Shown piece after piece: positions 47,530 to 57,992 of a stretch of 62,000 nt of DNA. The notes below the pieces were generated by a model. That model saw nothing but the letters and a program-made list of their open reading frames with translations. It was not told where the DNA came from and searched no databases. The stretch is from Symbiodinium natans (taxonomy: Eukaryota > Sar > Dinophyceae > Suessiales > Symbiodiniaceae), in the NCBI GenBank assembly GCA_905221605.1, contig CAJNDS010001802.1, positions 1-62,000 of the forward strand, read 5' to 3'. The position numbers and the translations under genes are program-made. How positions within the stretch are numbered: the stretch's first letter is position 1; the number at the start of each line of letters is the position of its first letter.

Positions 47530-49048
47530 CTCCACGTGGTGCACTGAGGCAGACCAGCGCAGAGTTTGGAAGTTGCGAGAGATCCCTGAGACCCACGCCA
47601 GGCGAGCACGTGTTTGTCCGCTTTGCCTTGGCAATGGCTGACTTGCCTTGACTGTCAAAGGCCTCATGGCAGGCGTGCCGGAAGATGCAAGAACAGTGAA
47701 TCGTCCCTCAGCCTCAATGTCAAATTGTCAGATGGTCTGTTGTGAGTTGGGAGTCCTACTCAATCTCGGGAACAGCAATGATGGTTTGCCATGTTCGTGG
47801 CAATGGTAACGCTAAGAAAAAGGCGGTCTGGGAAATGAAGTGCTCCGCCGGTCCTGCGCAAAGGCCGCAAGAAGGTCTCGGTCCCACATACCAGCAATGT
47901 ATAGCAATCTTACATATGGCGACGCAAAGACATTTGGAAGCCATTCCCACTCCTGACCAGGTGCCGTCGGCTCTGCGCTGCTCCTCTATAGCCATGGTGC
48001 CAGCTTTTGGCTTGGGCTGCTGGCAGGCTTGTCAAGTTTCTAAAGCCTTGCTAGCCAGCACTTACTTGGGATAGACTTACGTGCATGGACATAGGCAAGC
48101 AGGAGAGCACACAGCAGTCTCAGCGCCAGACAAGTTGTGCAGCAGGCGGTCCAGCCTGCTCAAGCGTTCACTATCCTGACGCATGCTGCATGCAAATTCT
48201 CTCTGTCTCGGCAGCTTATCTGATGTTCCGCAATTGTTCTTTCATCTTCCGCTCCAAACTAAGATCCCCTCAAAAAAAATCGTTCTTCCATCTTAAGCAC
48301 TAAGATCCCCCAAGCAGTTAAAGTTAAAGCTTTGCAGGATTGAACGAGCCATGCAAAGCACAGCAACATTTCAGGAGACGGCCGCAACCGATCTGAGGCT
48401 GCTTCTGGTGCGTTCTGCTCCGCAGACACCCTTCCAGCCTCACAACTCCGCACCGCACGGCGCAGGTAAGCAAGGTGCTGGATGTCTATGCAGAGCTACA
48501 ACCCTCATTCTAAACATGATGCCAAAACAAACCTCCGAAACATCCAGGGCCTCTGGCTTCTGCATCCTAACTGCCCCAGCTCCTACTTTGCAAGCCACCC
48601 TTGAACGTGAGCAGGTCTGGGCATCGCGCTGCTCCACTCGTCTCGACAGCCCCCTCTCCTCGACTGGGCATGGGTGTGGGAACTGACAACAACGCAACTG
48701 GAATCCACGGGCTCCCAAGAGCTCACAGTATGCACAGTATGGAGCTTGGGCGATGCAAGGTATGATCACTCTGTCGTGCTGCAACGAAATGAGAAATTCG
48801 ACGCGCTCATCCCTTCCCTAAGAGGATCAGCCTCAAGCAGTCTCCCTCCACTCAGCTGGTCTGACTCTTGCCATCGGAATCCCTGGATGCATACTCTGAG
48901 CCGGACGTAGCACGTGATACATGACGTGACACGGTAGAGCACCGGTTCCAGTACAAGAAGCCCCGAATTTTTCGTTTCCCTATTGAGCTTTGCCGTGTAT
49001 GCCTCCTCGGCCCTGCGCAAAGCCACGGCGCATTAATCTACCCATGCC
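47530..49048. other. No firm gene
   Basis: This lies between the coiled-coil gene and the TTGGGATG element. Short minus-strand frames (for example 48330-48450) could be further exons but lack clear splice pairs. Confidence 0.35.
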
Positions 49049-49160
49049 TTGGGATGTTCCCCCTTATACTAACAGTCCTTAATAAGGATTTATAGTACCC
49101 CCCATTTTCATCCCTATTAAGGACTGTTAGATGCTGTTAGTATAAGGGGGAACATCCCAA
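49049..49160. mobile_element. Fold-back (MITE-like) element, family TTGGGATG, copy 2
   Basis: It has the same terminal inverted repeats as 7638-7736 (TTGGGATGTTCCCCCTTATA, then CTAACAGTCC). The right arm carries a small duplication (ATGCTGTTAG), giving 112 bases. On the minus strand it lies between CTCAAG|GTATGTG and CCCAAG|GCATGGG, so the element plus seven bases makes a complete GT...AG interval of 120 bases right after an exon-like frame. Confidence 0.87.
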
Positions 49161-49167
49161 CACATAC

Positions 49168-49432
49168 CTTGAGTCCTTGCCTCCATGTGCTGCGCCATGA
49201 GCTCCTCGCGCAGGCAGCGACACTCCTGGCAAGGGAAGGCAAGCATGCCGCAGCATTTTTTGCTCTCGATTTTCTGAGGAGGCTCAGCTTCTGAAACACC
49301 GGTACCCGCTTTCGATCTAGGGCAGGCTCCAGTGACAAGCTTCGGGTTAAGCACGCTCTCAAGCATGCAGTGCAGTAGAAAGACATAGAAAGACAGCATC
49401 TGCGGCCTGCGTACGGCACCCAACAGATGCAT
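49168..49432 (-). CDS. Candidate exon ending at a donor next to a fold-back element
   Basis: An open minus-strand frame contains HCMLESVLNPKLVTGACP and, further on, CQECRCLREELMAQHMEART, with a charged, helix-prone end and several Cys residues. It stops at CTCAAG|GTATGTG, a good GT donor, and the next bases are the terminal inverted repeat of the 49049-49160 hairpin element. If the intron ends at CCCAAG|GCATGGG (49048), the frame continues for about 20 codons to a stop. It may be the upstream part of the coiled-coil gene at 45096-47529 or a separate small gene. No family is recognised. Confidence 0.35.
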
Positions 49433-50384
49433 ACAAAATCATGCAAAGCACTTTTTCTCAACTGACACGCTCGCGATGACAGCACTCCGAGGCACACTAG
49501 CGCTGATGGCCGAACAACCCCATCCCATCTCCATGCTGCCCGCGGATGCGCCATGGCGCAACTGATCCCCCATCCAGCAAGGCTTACAGGAGCACGGGCG
49601 ATCTGGAGCGAGAATAGGACTGCTCAGACCAGCAAGGCCACAAAAGGAGGCCACTATGTCTTCAGCAACAGACTGGCGACGGACTGCCCAACTCCCAGAT
49701 GCAATGTCAAAGTTGAGTCAACGATAAGTTCGGTTCAGTGCAATTCGGCGTCTGAAGATGCTTCAAGCCTTTGGCCCTGGGCAGTGCCTTCATGTACCTC
49801 CAGCTTTGACCAGCAAATGTCTTTCGGCTCGTCGGGCACCCCGTCATGACTGCAAAAGTAGTTTCCCTAAGTGCAGCCTCAGGCGATAGCACCGTGCAGG
49901 GATGTTTCCATCTCTGTTGCCAGCGAGCAGGTGCGTTGCACAGCACGAGTCCACAAACCGCTTGGGTCTGATAGCTACTTGTACGGGCTGCCTCGATACT
50001 GTGATGCGCAGCCTTCACGAACGAGTTTTGGCTACTAGGATTTTTTGTCTCACCTGCTCGCCCCGTCCGCGTGCGTGGGTCAAACTTGCATGTCTCCCAT
50101 GCTTAGGTTCGCCTACAGGGAAGGAATGCCTTAGAGCTGAATGAGGGATGTAAGCTCAACAAGTCGATGTGGGAAGCTACCGAATGAATGTAACACCCAG
50201 TTGCTCCGAAACGAAAGATCGACCCGTTCTACGTGTGTTCTAACTCCTTAGCCGCGACTGCAGAATCGGCTCATCTTTCGCGGGAGTGGTGCCAGCTACC
50301 TTCGTCTCAAGGAACTCTTCTGCGGCGCAGATGCAAAAAACAACAGGTTGGACTGAGCATGTCACGAAGTCGGCGAAAAAGCTG

Positions 50385-50760
50385 GAGAGCAGAACGGCCG
50401 AATCGGTAAGCAGAACGGCTGAATCGGAAACCAGAACGGGAAAATCGGAAACCAGGCCTGAATGGGGTGAATCAGAAACCAGGACGGCTGAATCGGAAAC
50501 CGAAACGGGATACTCGGAAACCAAGAAACAGATGATTCGGAAACTGGCAAAAGGCCGATTCGGAGACCGGCAAGCAGCTGATTCAGAAACCGGGAATCGG
50601 CTGATTAGGCTGTTTAGGAAACCCAAACGGGAAAATCGGAACCCGGGAAACGAATGATTCGGAAACCGCGAAACGGCTGAAGCAGCAACTGGGAAACGGA
50701 TGATTTTTGAAACCAGTGAAAGGATGATTCGGAAACCAGGAAACCCGGGAAAGCAGTTAC
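50385..50760. repeat. Tandem repeat of GAATCGGAAACCAGAACGG-type units
   Basis: About 16 degenerate units of 18-27 bases with the core ATTCGGAAACC or AATCGGAAACC. One frame would give a Ser-Glu-Thr-Arg-rich peptide (SETRTAESETETGYSETK), but there are no splice signals or conserved motifs, so it is treated as non-coding. Confidence 0.8.
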
Positions 50761-50804
50761 TTCAAAACTGAAAGACGGCAAGAGCTCGAGTTGCAAAAGC
50801 TCAA

Positions 50805-50872
50805 AACTCGAAACCCTAAACTGTCAAGCCCTAAACGCTCCCCAGACCCCCCAAACCCCAAACCCCCCATCG
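50805..50872. repeat. Telomere-like C-rich tract
   Basis: AAACCCTAAACTGTCAAGCCCTAAACG followed by CCCCAAACCCCAAACCCCCC. Confidence 0.55.
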
Positions 50873-51517
50873 CTGCCGAGGTCTGGAATGTTCTTCATGC
50901 GTTGGCAACTTGCACGGGATTCGCTTCTCAGGCCCGACAGCCCCACTCCCACCCCTCCCCCTACCCCCACCCCCTCCCCCTCACTCCCACCCCCCACCCC
51001 GCATCCAGCAGGTTCTGCTTCGCAGTTCCTGACCATGCGCGGTTGTTGACTCGCGCGGCTTTCTGATGCGCAGTTTCTGATTCGCGCCTTGCTCATGCGC
51101 AGTTCCTGATTCGTGGGTTTCTGATGCTCAGTTTCTGGTTTCTGTTTCGCAGTTTTTGCATGATTCGCCAGCCAGCTTCTGACTTGTTGCTTGATCCATG
51201 TCACGGTATGTTCCAATCCGAAACATGTCGGGCACAGGCCGGAGTCATTTCCTTCCCATTCCAGGGGCCTTTGCAGGGCCCAATGCAAAAAGGAGAAGGG
51301 GATGATATGGAATGATATCAATTAAGCCCGCCTTAGCTTTCCCTCTTGTCCCATGCATTGCGGCCAGCGTTGCTTTGGCATGCTGGCTCAAGTCTTGCTT
51401 TGGGCTCCACGCTTGCAATCCGCCGTCTGCCTGGTGATGGATGCATAACTTGGGAGCGCTTCCTACCGGAACAACATGTGCAACAAGCCAATGATTGACC
51501 CAACTGCGCCTTTGAGG

Positions 51518-54500
51518 TCAGCAGAAGGTTGCCAGCCAGGCAGCCAACTGATCCACATCAGGCACATTCTGTGTAACGAACGGATGCGCCTCAGCTTGTC
51601 CACTTGGGCACAAGACAGCTAGCAGGAGCTCACGTTTCACCTTTCTCCAGCGATGGCCTTTGAAAGCAACTGGCTGCAAGGCTGCAACACCATCGGCTCG
51701 CCATTGGCATGTGCGCGCCAAGGCCCGGGCAAGCAAGTACTCGGTATCGGCGCGTCTCGCCACGTCACGCGTGAGGCACAGCGCATCAAACTCAACAAGC
51801 TCCGGAGGAAAGTCGGGCGTCAGCCTGTGGCCGTTTGTGACATGAAACAAAGTCACTACAGTAGCACTTGTGCAGCATTTGCAGGACCTGTCAGGACATG
51901 GACTGCAAAGTGGTGCTTAGCTAGCATGCATGCCCAGGCTTGTGCATTGACACTTGTCTCTCCGCTCCTTAACAACTATAAGGTTGTTTCAGGAGCCTGG
52001 GCTCCGGCTTCTCGCACAAGTGGTCGAAGAGGACCTGGAATGCCAGATGCGTTTTAACATCCGACTTCTCAAGTGCTTCTGGCATCCAAGGTCACACCCG
52101 CTCCCAAACCCTCTCCCAAAACCCGAGAAAGCACCACAGAAGCCCAACAAGCTGAAACAAAAACTAAGCAACCTTAGCATTGCTCCCCCCCCCCCGAAGC
52201 TTTCCTCACACTCAGCTTGCATGCAGGACACGGGGAAGGATCCGATGTCCGCAAACGGATATCTTCCCGTACTGAGCTCCTGGGCACACAAGTTCTCAGA
52301 AAGGACGTCTAAACAGTTCACGGCTCTTCCTGTCACGACTGCACCCTGGCAGACTGGTAGGTGCGGCAATGCATCTGATTGCATCCTGAGATGTGCAAAT
52401 CTTGCAGCCGAGAGTCGTAAATCACCATCCCTACACTCCAAATATCCGAAGCGAAGGAATAGTCCTGGCCTAAGCAGCGCTCTGGCGACATGTAGGTCAC
52501 CTCAGGGCACTCAGCCAAACGAAGAATGAATTTGGTGACAAGAACAGAATTGCAGCAACCAAGTTGAAACCCCATCACTGACTAAGTATTACGACATACA
52601 AACGCAGCTAGAGTCAGCCCGATAGCTCAGACGATGCCGCGTTAGAGTGACTATTCTAAGGTGTCACATGCCACAAGGCGAGCAACACCACCTAGACTAT
52701 GGGTCCTCAGACTGCAATTCTGCCTCATGAACCTTGTCGAAGGGATACATTGCGTAAGCCCAGGAATACGGTATTGTAGTTAATGATGAGGGGCCTTCAT
52801 TTTAACTTCCCTTTCAACTTTCAATGCTTGCAGGTCAGACCTTTTTCAGCTCTCCCTGTCTGACCCTCCACCTCTTGAGGAAGGTCACAAAATAGGAAAG
52901 CTACGTGGCTGGACAGCTGGACCCACAGAATCAACCTGGAACTTCAGAAACGACATCAGAACAGTCTGGGCAGCGGGCCGTGCCGACGAAGGTTCCAGCC
53001 ATGGCCAGAGTCTTGTCAAGGTCCTTGGCAATGCCGAAATCGGTGAGCTTGACGAAGCCGCTTCTGTTGTGAAGGATGTTCTCCGGCTTGATGTCGCGGT
53101 GCAGCATCTTCTTCTTGTGTAGGTAGTCTAAGCCATTCATGATCTGGTACGTGATGTTGGAGAGGTAGAACGGGGGAACTCCGCTACCACCCAGGCGCTT
53201 CTTGAGGTCAGCAAGACTGCCCAAGTCCATAAACTCCAGAGCGACATGTACGACGCTCGTGCTCTTGGACATGAAGCCTGCGTACCTGTGCTGTCAGTCA
53301 GACAACAATGTAGCATCAAGCTCTCTGACTCTCTGAGTCGTCAACATATACAGCAAGAAAGAAGAGTTGCTAACAACAGGCGAAGCTGCCAGTGGACTAG
53401 GTTGATGCAACCATCCGCTGCAATGAGACCACGGATTTCATTGAGAAGCTGCTCGCGCTTGGCCTTGTCGTCGACCTTCACCGTTTTTACCTCGGCCAGC
53501 TTGGGGCCTAATGACCATTCATGACCTCTACCTGTACGAGCATACTGGAGCAGCACCAAGCTCCGCCTGCCTTGCCTTGCCGTCAACAGGTCCAAAGAGA
53601 AAAAACAGCCTGTTTATAAGGCAAAGAAAACATCGGCAGCAGAGTGCCCCACTGAACAGATCAATCTACGCGAGGAAAGTGCGAAAACGGACGCTAGAGT
53701 ACCATAGCGTCTGAAGCAGCAGAACGGCCCAACAAGCAAAAGTGCACAGTAGACACCCCAATGAAGACAGAATCGTACAGATCGGCAAAACAATATTGCG
53801 TAGCAGCACGCCCTGCTAGGCAAAACGCTCGCTTATTGCACGTGTCCTGAAACGATTGCTCGAGAAATCTTCGGATTCAACTGGGAGCATTGAGCTGGTT
53901 CTCCCCCCCCAACTAAAGATAAAAACTCAAACAGCAGAAAGGTTCTCGATAAAATGTTCAATCTGAGGTTATATAGAGTTTTGAAGCCGACTTGAGCAAA
54001 ACTCCACTTGAGGATCGACGATGGCCAGCGGCAGTTTGAATTCCGATCAGTTGAAGACTGAATTTTGGAGTATTGGTAAAACATGATGCATCGTGAATTG
54101 TTGAAACGAAACGAAACTGAAGTTGAATGTTTGAGTGACCTGGTTAACATCGAAGGTTCTCTCTCAGAAGTTTAGTATACTGACAAATTTCAAGCAGGTT
54201 CTGGGGCCGGTTGGTACCATTCTTCTGGATGACGTCATAATGGTGTTCGTCCAAATGCTGAGCGCGACACCGCCACGGGAATTCCGGAGTGCTTGATGAC
54301 ACCCTTCATGACCTTGGACTGCGCATACGCACGTAGAGACACCGGGTATAGACGCTGGGCCCCAGAGGGGGCAGTCCGACATGATCCGAATCAACCATTC
54401 AAGGCCTCAACATGCCTAGCAAGCAGCATGTAGGTAAGATGGGCAGTGGACAAAGTGGCCGTAAAGGTTATGCTGCGCAGTTGCCTTCGAAATAATTCTC

Positions 54501-54900
54501 CAATCGACTATTCTCTGTGCTTCTTTCTGCTTCGATGTGCTGGGCTTGACGGGCCCTTGACGGGCCCCCTAAAAGAACCCTCCGCGCGCAGGGCCCGCAG
54601 GGCCTCTCTTCCTTCCTTGCTTCTCCTTCCTTCCAGCGGCCCGCGAGGGGGCCACCTTAACGGCCGCGTACCGAGTCCGCGCTGCAGAGGGTGTGATGCT
54701 GCGCATGAAGCTTTGGGCAGGAAGGTCGGCAGCATGGCTGAGGTCGAGAGGGAACAAACAGCTCTCTCTCTCTCGTTCTTTGGACATTGGAGGGCAAGAG
54801 AGGATGTATTCTAAGGCATGGCCACCCACAGCTGCCCTAAGGCCAAGACGACGCCGCAGGCCCCAGCTCCGAGATGAGAGTCGAAATCCAGGTCGATATC
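51518..54900 (-). CDS. MAP kinase kinase (STE7/MEK-type) protein kinase, 9 exons seen
   Basis: Nine exons join in frame: 54900-54853, 54312-54271, 53490-53390, 53285-52979, 52500-52417, 52279-52232, 52034-51997, 51824-51731 and 51589-51518, giving 277 residues of kinase domain and the stop. Numbered from the first exon: glycine loop LGAGACG (10-16), VAVK with catalytic Lys32, HRDIKPEN (126-133), TDFG (145-148), GTFVGTVTYMSPER across an intron, DIWSVGMVIYELSTGRYPF across another, and the end-lobe motif R..D..YLLAHPF. TYMSPER and the short FVGT loop mark a MAPKK, which phosphorylates MAP kinases. Thr156 and Thr162 form the T-x5-T spacing of plant MAPKKs. Donors are GT (three), GC (four) and GA (one); every acceptor is AG|G. 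The exon from 51731 and its intron stay open in frame, so the intron could be mistaken for coding. The N-terminal exon(s) before the glycine loop are missing; 56022-55907 is a candidate. Confidence 0.9.
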
Positions 54901-55675
54901 CTGCGGCTTAGGGATGTTTAGGGTCTAGCTCAAAAGAGCTTGAGGGCTTTTTGCGCTCAAGCCCCTGTTCAAGATTAAGGCGCACCATGTCTCGAATCTG
55001 TCACCGAGCATGATGACAGGTGCACCCCATGGCCCAGAATCAGACTGTCCTCCGTCCAACCCACAGGAGACCGCACACAATGACAACCCATGTCCCAATC
55101 TCAGCTTCCCAGCTCCGTGTCAGCTGAGGGCTCAGATGTCAACCGGATTCCAGACTCAGGAACACTTCATACACCGCCACTTTCCAGGCTAAACGACGAT
55201 TAGAGAACTGAATATGGCACAATTAGTGAATGATAATACCCTCTGCTCCTTAGGGCCCAAACTTGGGCATTCCTCTCCGTAACCCTCCAAGGCGTCTGGA
55301 TTCAGGGTGACAGAGCATGCTGGAGCTGCGTCTAAGACCAGATATCGACGCTTCAGTCTCTGGAGTTAAAGGGGAGTTCAGGGCCTTATTATTTAAGGGT
55401 CTCGAGTGAAGGGGAACGGCTTTGTTGTGGCTTCGTAAGCTCTCCGCCCACGGAACCGACAGAGCCTTCGCTCAGTCGCACGGCCTGGTGTGCGCTGTGC
55501 GCAATGCCTCAGCGTCACAGTTGCTTTCAAGTCATCCCACCCTGTCCTCCGGTGAGAGGCGGTACTCCTGGCCTTCATACCTGTTCGGGCTGGAGCGTCG
55601 TGTGCGAGACAACATCGAACAGGCACTCAAACAGGCAGACTGGCTGACTGACTGACACAGACACACAAAGAAAGG

Positions 55676-55702
55676 TAGAGAAAGAGAGAGAGAGAGAGGG
55701 AG
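55676..55702. repeat. (AG)n microsatellite
   Basis: GAGAAAGAGAGAGAGAGAGA and a few more units. Confidence 0.85.
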
Positions 55703-55906
55703 AGCGAACGCTTTCAAGCTCGGATTAGGCCGCCTATGCATCTGGCGCTTGTGATTGTGGCACGAGGCTTAACAGCATCTTACCCGTACATTAGAACAGC
55801 GGAAGGAACTGTACTTGGCTTGGCTTCCTAAGGTTGATTCCTGTTCACGGTCAAGTTGGCCTCTCGCTGTCCAGGTCGCAGCTGTTGCAGCTGAGGTGCG
55901 TGATGC

Positions 55907-56022
55907 CGGAATCAGTGGAGACTTTAGTTCCCGTCTTCTTGTGACGCATTGTGCCACTGGCAGGATCAATCTCCCATGTCATGGACACCGAGTTGTCGCT
56001 GTCCACGTCGTCCATCTCTAGC
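55907..56022 (-). CDS. Candidate exon upstream of the MAP kinase kinase
   Basis: Bounded by AAG|G on the left and a GC donor (TTCCG|GCATC) on the right, this 116-base block encodes LEMDDVDSDNSVSMTWEIDP followed by a basic stretch (MRHKKTGTKVS). The boundaries match the splice style of the kinase gene, which lacks its N-terminus and begins about 1 kb downstream on the same strand. The phase does not join directly to the first kinase exon, so at least one more exon would be needed between them. Membership in the kinase gene is inference. Confidence 0.35.
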
Positions 56023-57125
56023 CTTGGATCGAACATGTGAAAGTTTTCCACTCACATCCCAATGCACGGGGTGCGCCAAAGACAAGCTGCAAGCTGGGTG
56101 TGGTGCTGGTTGGTATCGTATTGGCACGGAGCTTGAGGCTTAAGCAGTCGGCCCATAAGGCAGGGACTGCAATCATTAGCACTTACACTGACTACACAAG
56201 TCCATCCACAGCTTGGGCTTATTGCGCTGCGTAGCATCATTCCCCTCGGCGGCATGGTTCTTCGGCTGTCTCTCAGAGAAGGAAAGGGCCTCGGCAAGCC
56301 GAGCCGTCACACCACTCAAAGGGCGGCTTCTGGCGGCTTGTGGCTGGAGGCAAGCTGAGCACCTTGCTTGGAAAAAGTGACTTCTGCGCATGGCACGGGC
56401 GCACAGCCCCGACCACAGCTCTTTGGGCCAGTGCTGAGGCAGGAAGAGGGTAATGGAAACTGATGGAGACTGTCCAGCAGCAGCGTTAATCCCTGCACAG
56501 AACTGTGGTAGCAGCCGTCTCCCCAAAGCTTCCCTCGGCCCTCGGCGTCCTCCCTCAAGCGCGAGTTTGCGCAGTCAGCGTCAGGCCTCAGCAGCAGTGT
56601 CTTGTTACTTGGCTTGTGCTTCCTGTACAGCTCCTGAGAATCAAAACCTGCGATGGTTGAAGGAGCCCAACTACGTGTCGGAACACAACGGCCGTCTCCT
56701 GTAAAGCCGATATTTTCGGAAGATGGACCGCTGCGACTGCGACCCCCCCCCCCCGCACACAAGCTCCGCTTGCTTTTTGTATTTGTTTTCCACGCTTGGC
56801 CGCTTGGCATCACTTCGCCCTGGGCTTGCATGCCAGCTGCCGGAGCCTGTAGAAATCCAGACCTCGCTCTTTGGACTCGCAGGATAAACGTTCTTAGGTC
56901 TTCTTTGTGGTCTCTCTTCTCTTCTTCTACCCAGCGACGAGGCCCCAATCAACTTCTCCTTCTCCTGCTCCTTCTCTTTCTCCCTCTCTCTCGCTCTCTA
57001 TATGTATATATTCAGGCAGGTGATTGCATAGCACCTGCCTGTTCTGTAGACGGGCCCAGACATGCCATGCTGTTAATCGTCCACCTCGTGCCACATGCCA
57101 CAGAGATCAAGGCAAGGCACTGTAG

Positions 57126-57229
57126 AGTCCAAAGAAGAGGATGTACATGCCTTGGCGATTCTTGTACAGCAGGAAAGACCGGGGCCCCAGGGGCTCGATG
57201 ATGGGCAACGGTAGTCGGGGTGGAACCGG
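57126..57229 (-). CDS. Weak exon candidate, membrane-like
   Basis: The minus strand reads MPVPPRLPLPIIEPLGPRSF and then LLYKNRQGMYILFFGLY before a stop. The mix of a Pro-rich lead and an aromatic hydrophobic run looks coding, but no AG|G acceptor or firm donor could be fixed and no family is recognised. Confidence 0.18.
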
Positions 57230-57852
57230 CATTCTGTGGCTCTGCTCTGATCAACATCTTAACCCTTGTCTGACAGACTGGCCTTTGACGCCAAGTGTGC
57301 CGATTTGCTCTAATCACCGCTCCCACGTTGCTGTCAAGTGGCCAACAGAAAGGTACCTTAGGTCGGACTGCTCGGACTGCGCATCGAACGCACAATAGAG
57401 CAACTCCATCTGGCCACCATCTAAGGACTATTAAAAGTGAACTGGCGCTACAAATCCGGGTGTAGGACCGCAGACATGAGACGACTCGCTGCCGCTGACT
57501 CGTTTAACATCCGCCAACACACTGGGCCAAGCCAGCCACGTCAAAGTGATGCTTGGAGCCAGAGTCCCTCACAGAACTATGGGAGGGCGGGCGCAGTTCA
57601 TCGGGCTAGGTACGGCCCTCAGCTACTACCACCACAATGATTCAACGGCTGCTGCTTTCCAGTGCCTTGTTGGATGCAGGATCTCCGCAAGAGGAGCCGC
57701 AATGAACGTTGTGCCAAAGGCGGTTGCCTGCTGCCGGTTCAAGGTTTGTAGGTTTAAGAAAAGCGCGGCACAGCTGCGCAGCGTAGATGGCATACTTCTG
57801 CAAAGTTACCGCTGTGAAGTGGCTGTTAAGTACTTCGTAGTACGTACACATC

Positions 57853-57992
57853 TACATACATATATGTGTATGTGTATGTGTACGTATATGTGTAGGTGTA
57901 TGTATATGTATATGTATACTATGTATATGTAAATGTATATGTACATGTACATGTACATGTATATACATACATCTAACATACACACACACGTA
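57853..57992. repeat. (TATGTG)n / (TATATG)n / (ACATGT)n microsatellite
   Basis: About 140 bases of six-base TA-TG units ending in ACATGTACATGT and CACACACAC. Confidence 0.9.

Noticed and set aside
50385-50760. CRISPR array
   Set aside because: Units are degenerate and variable in length with no constant spacer size; genome is eukaryotic.
52612-52690. tRNA-like start (GATAGCTCAGACGATG)
   Set aside because: An A-box-like phrase is present but no B box (GGTTCRANYCC) at the right distance and no cloverleaf could be drawn.
57012-57395. 127-codon minus frame as a gene
   Set aside because: A different frame in the same place (57126-57229) looks more protein-like, so this one is probably a shadow.
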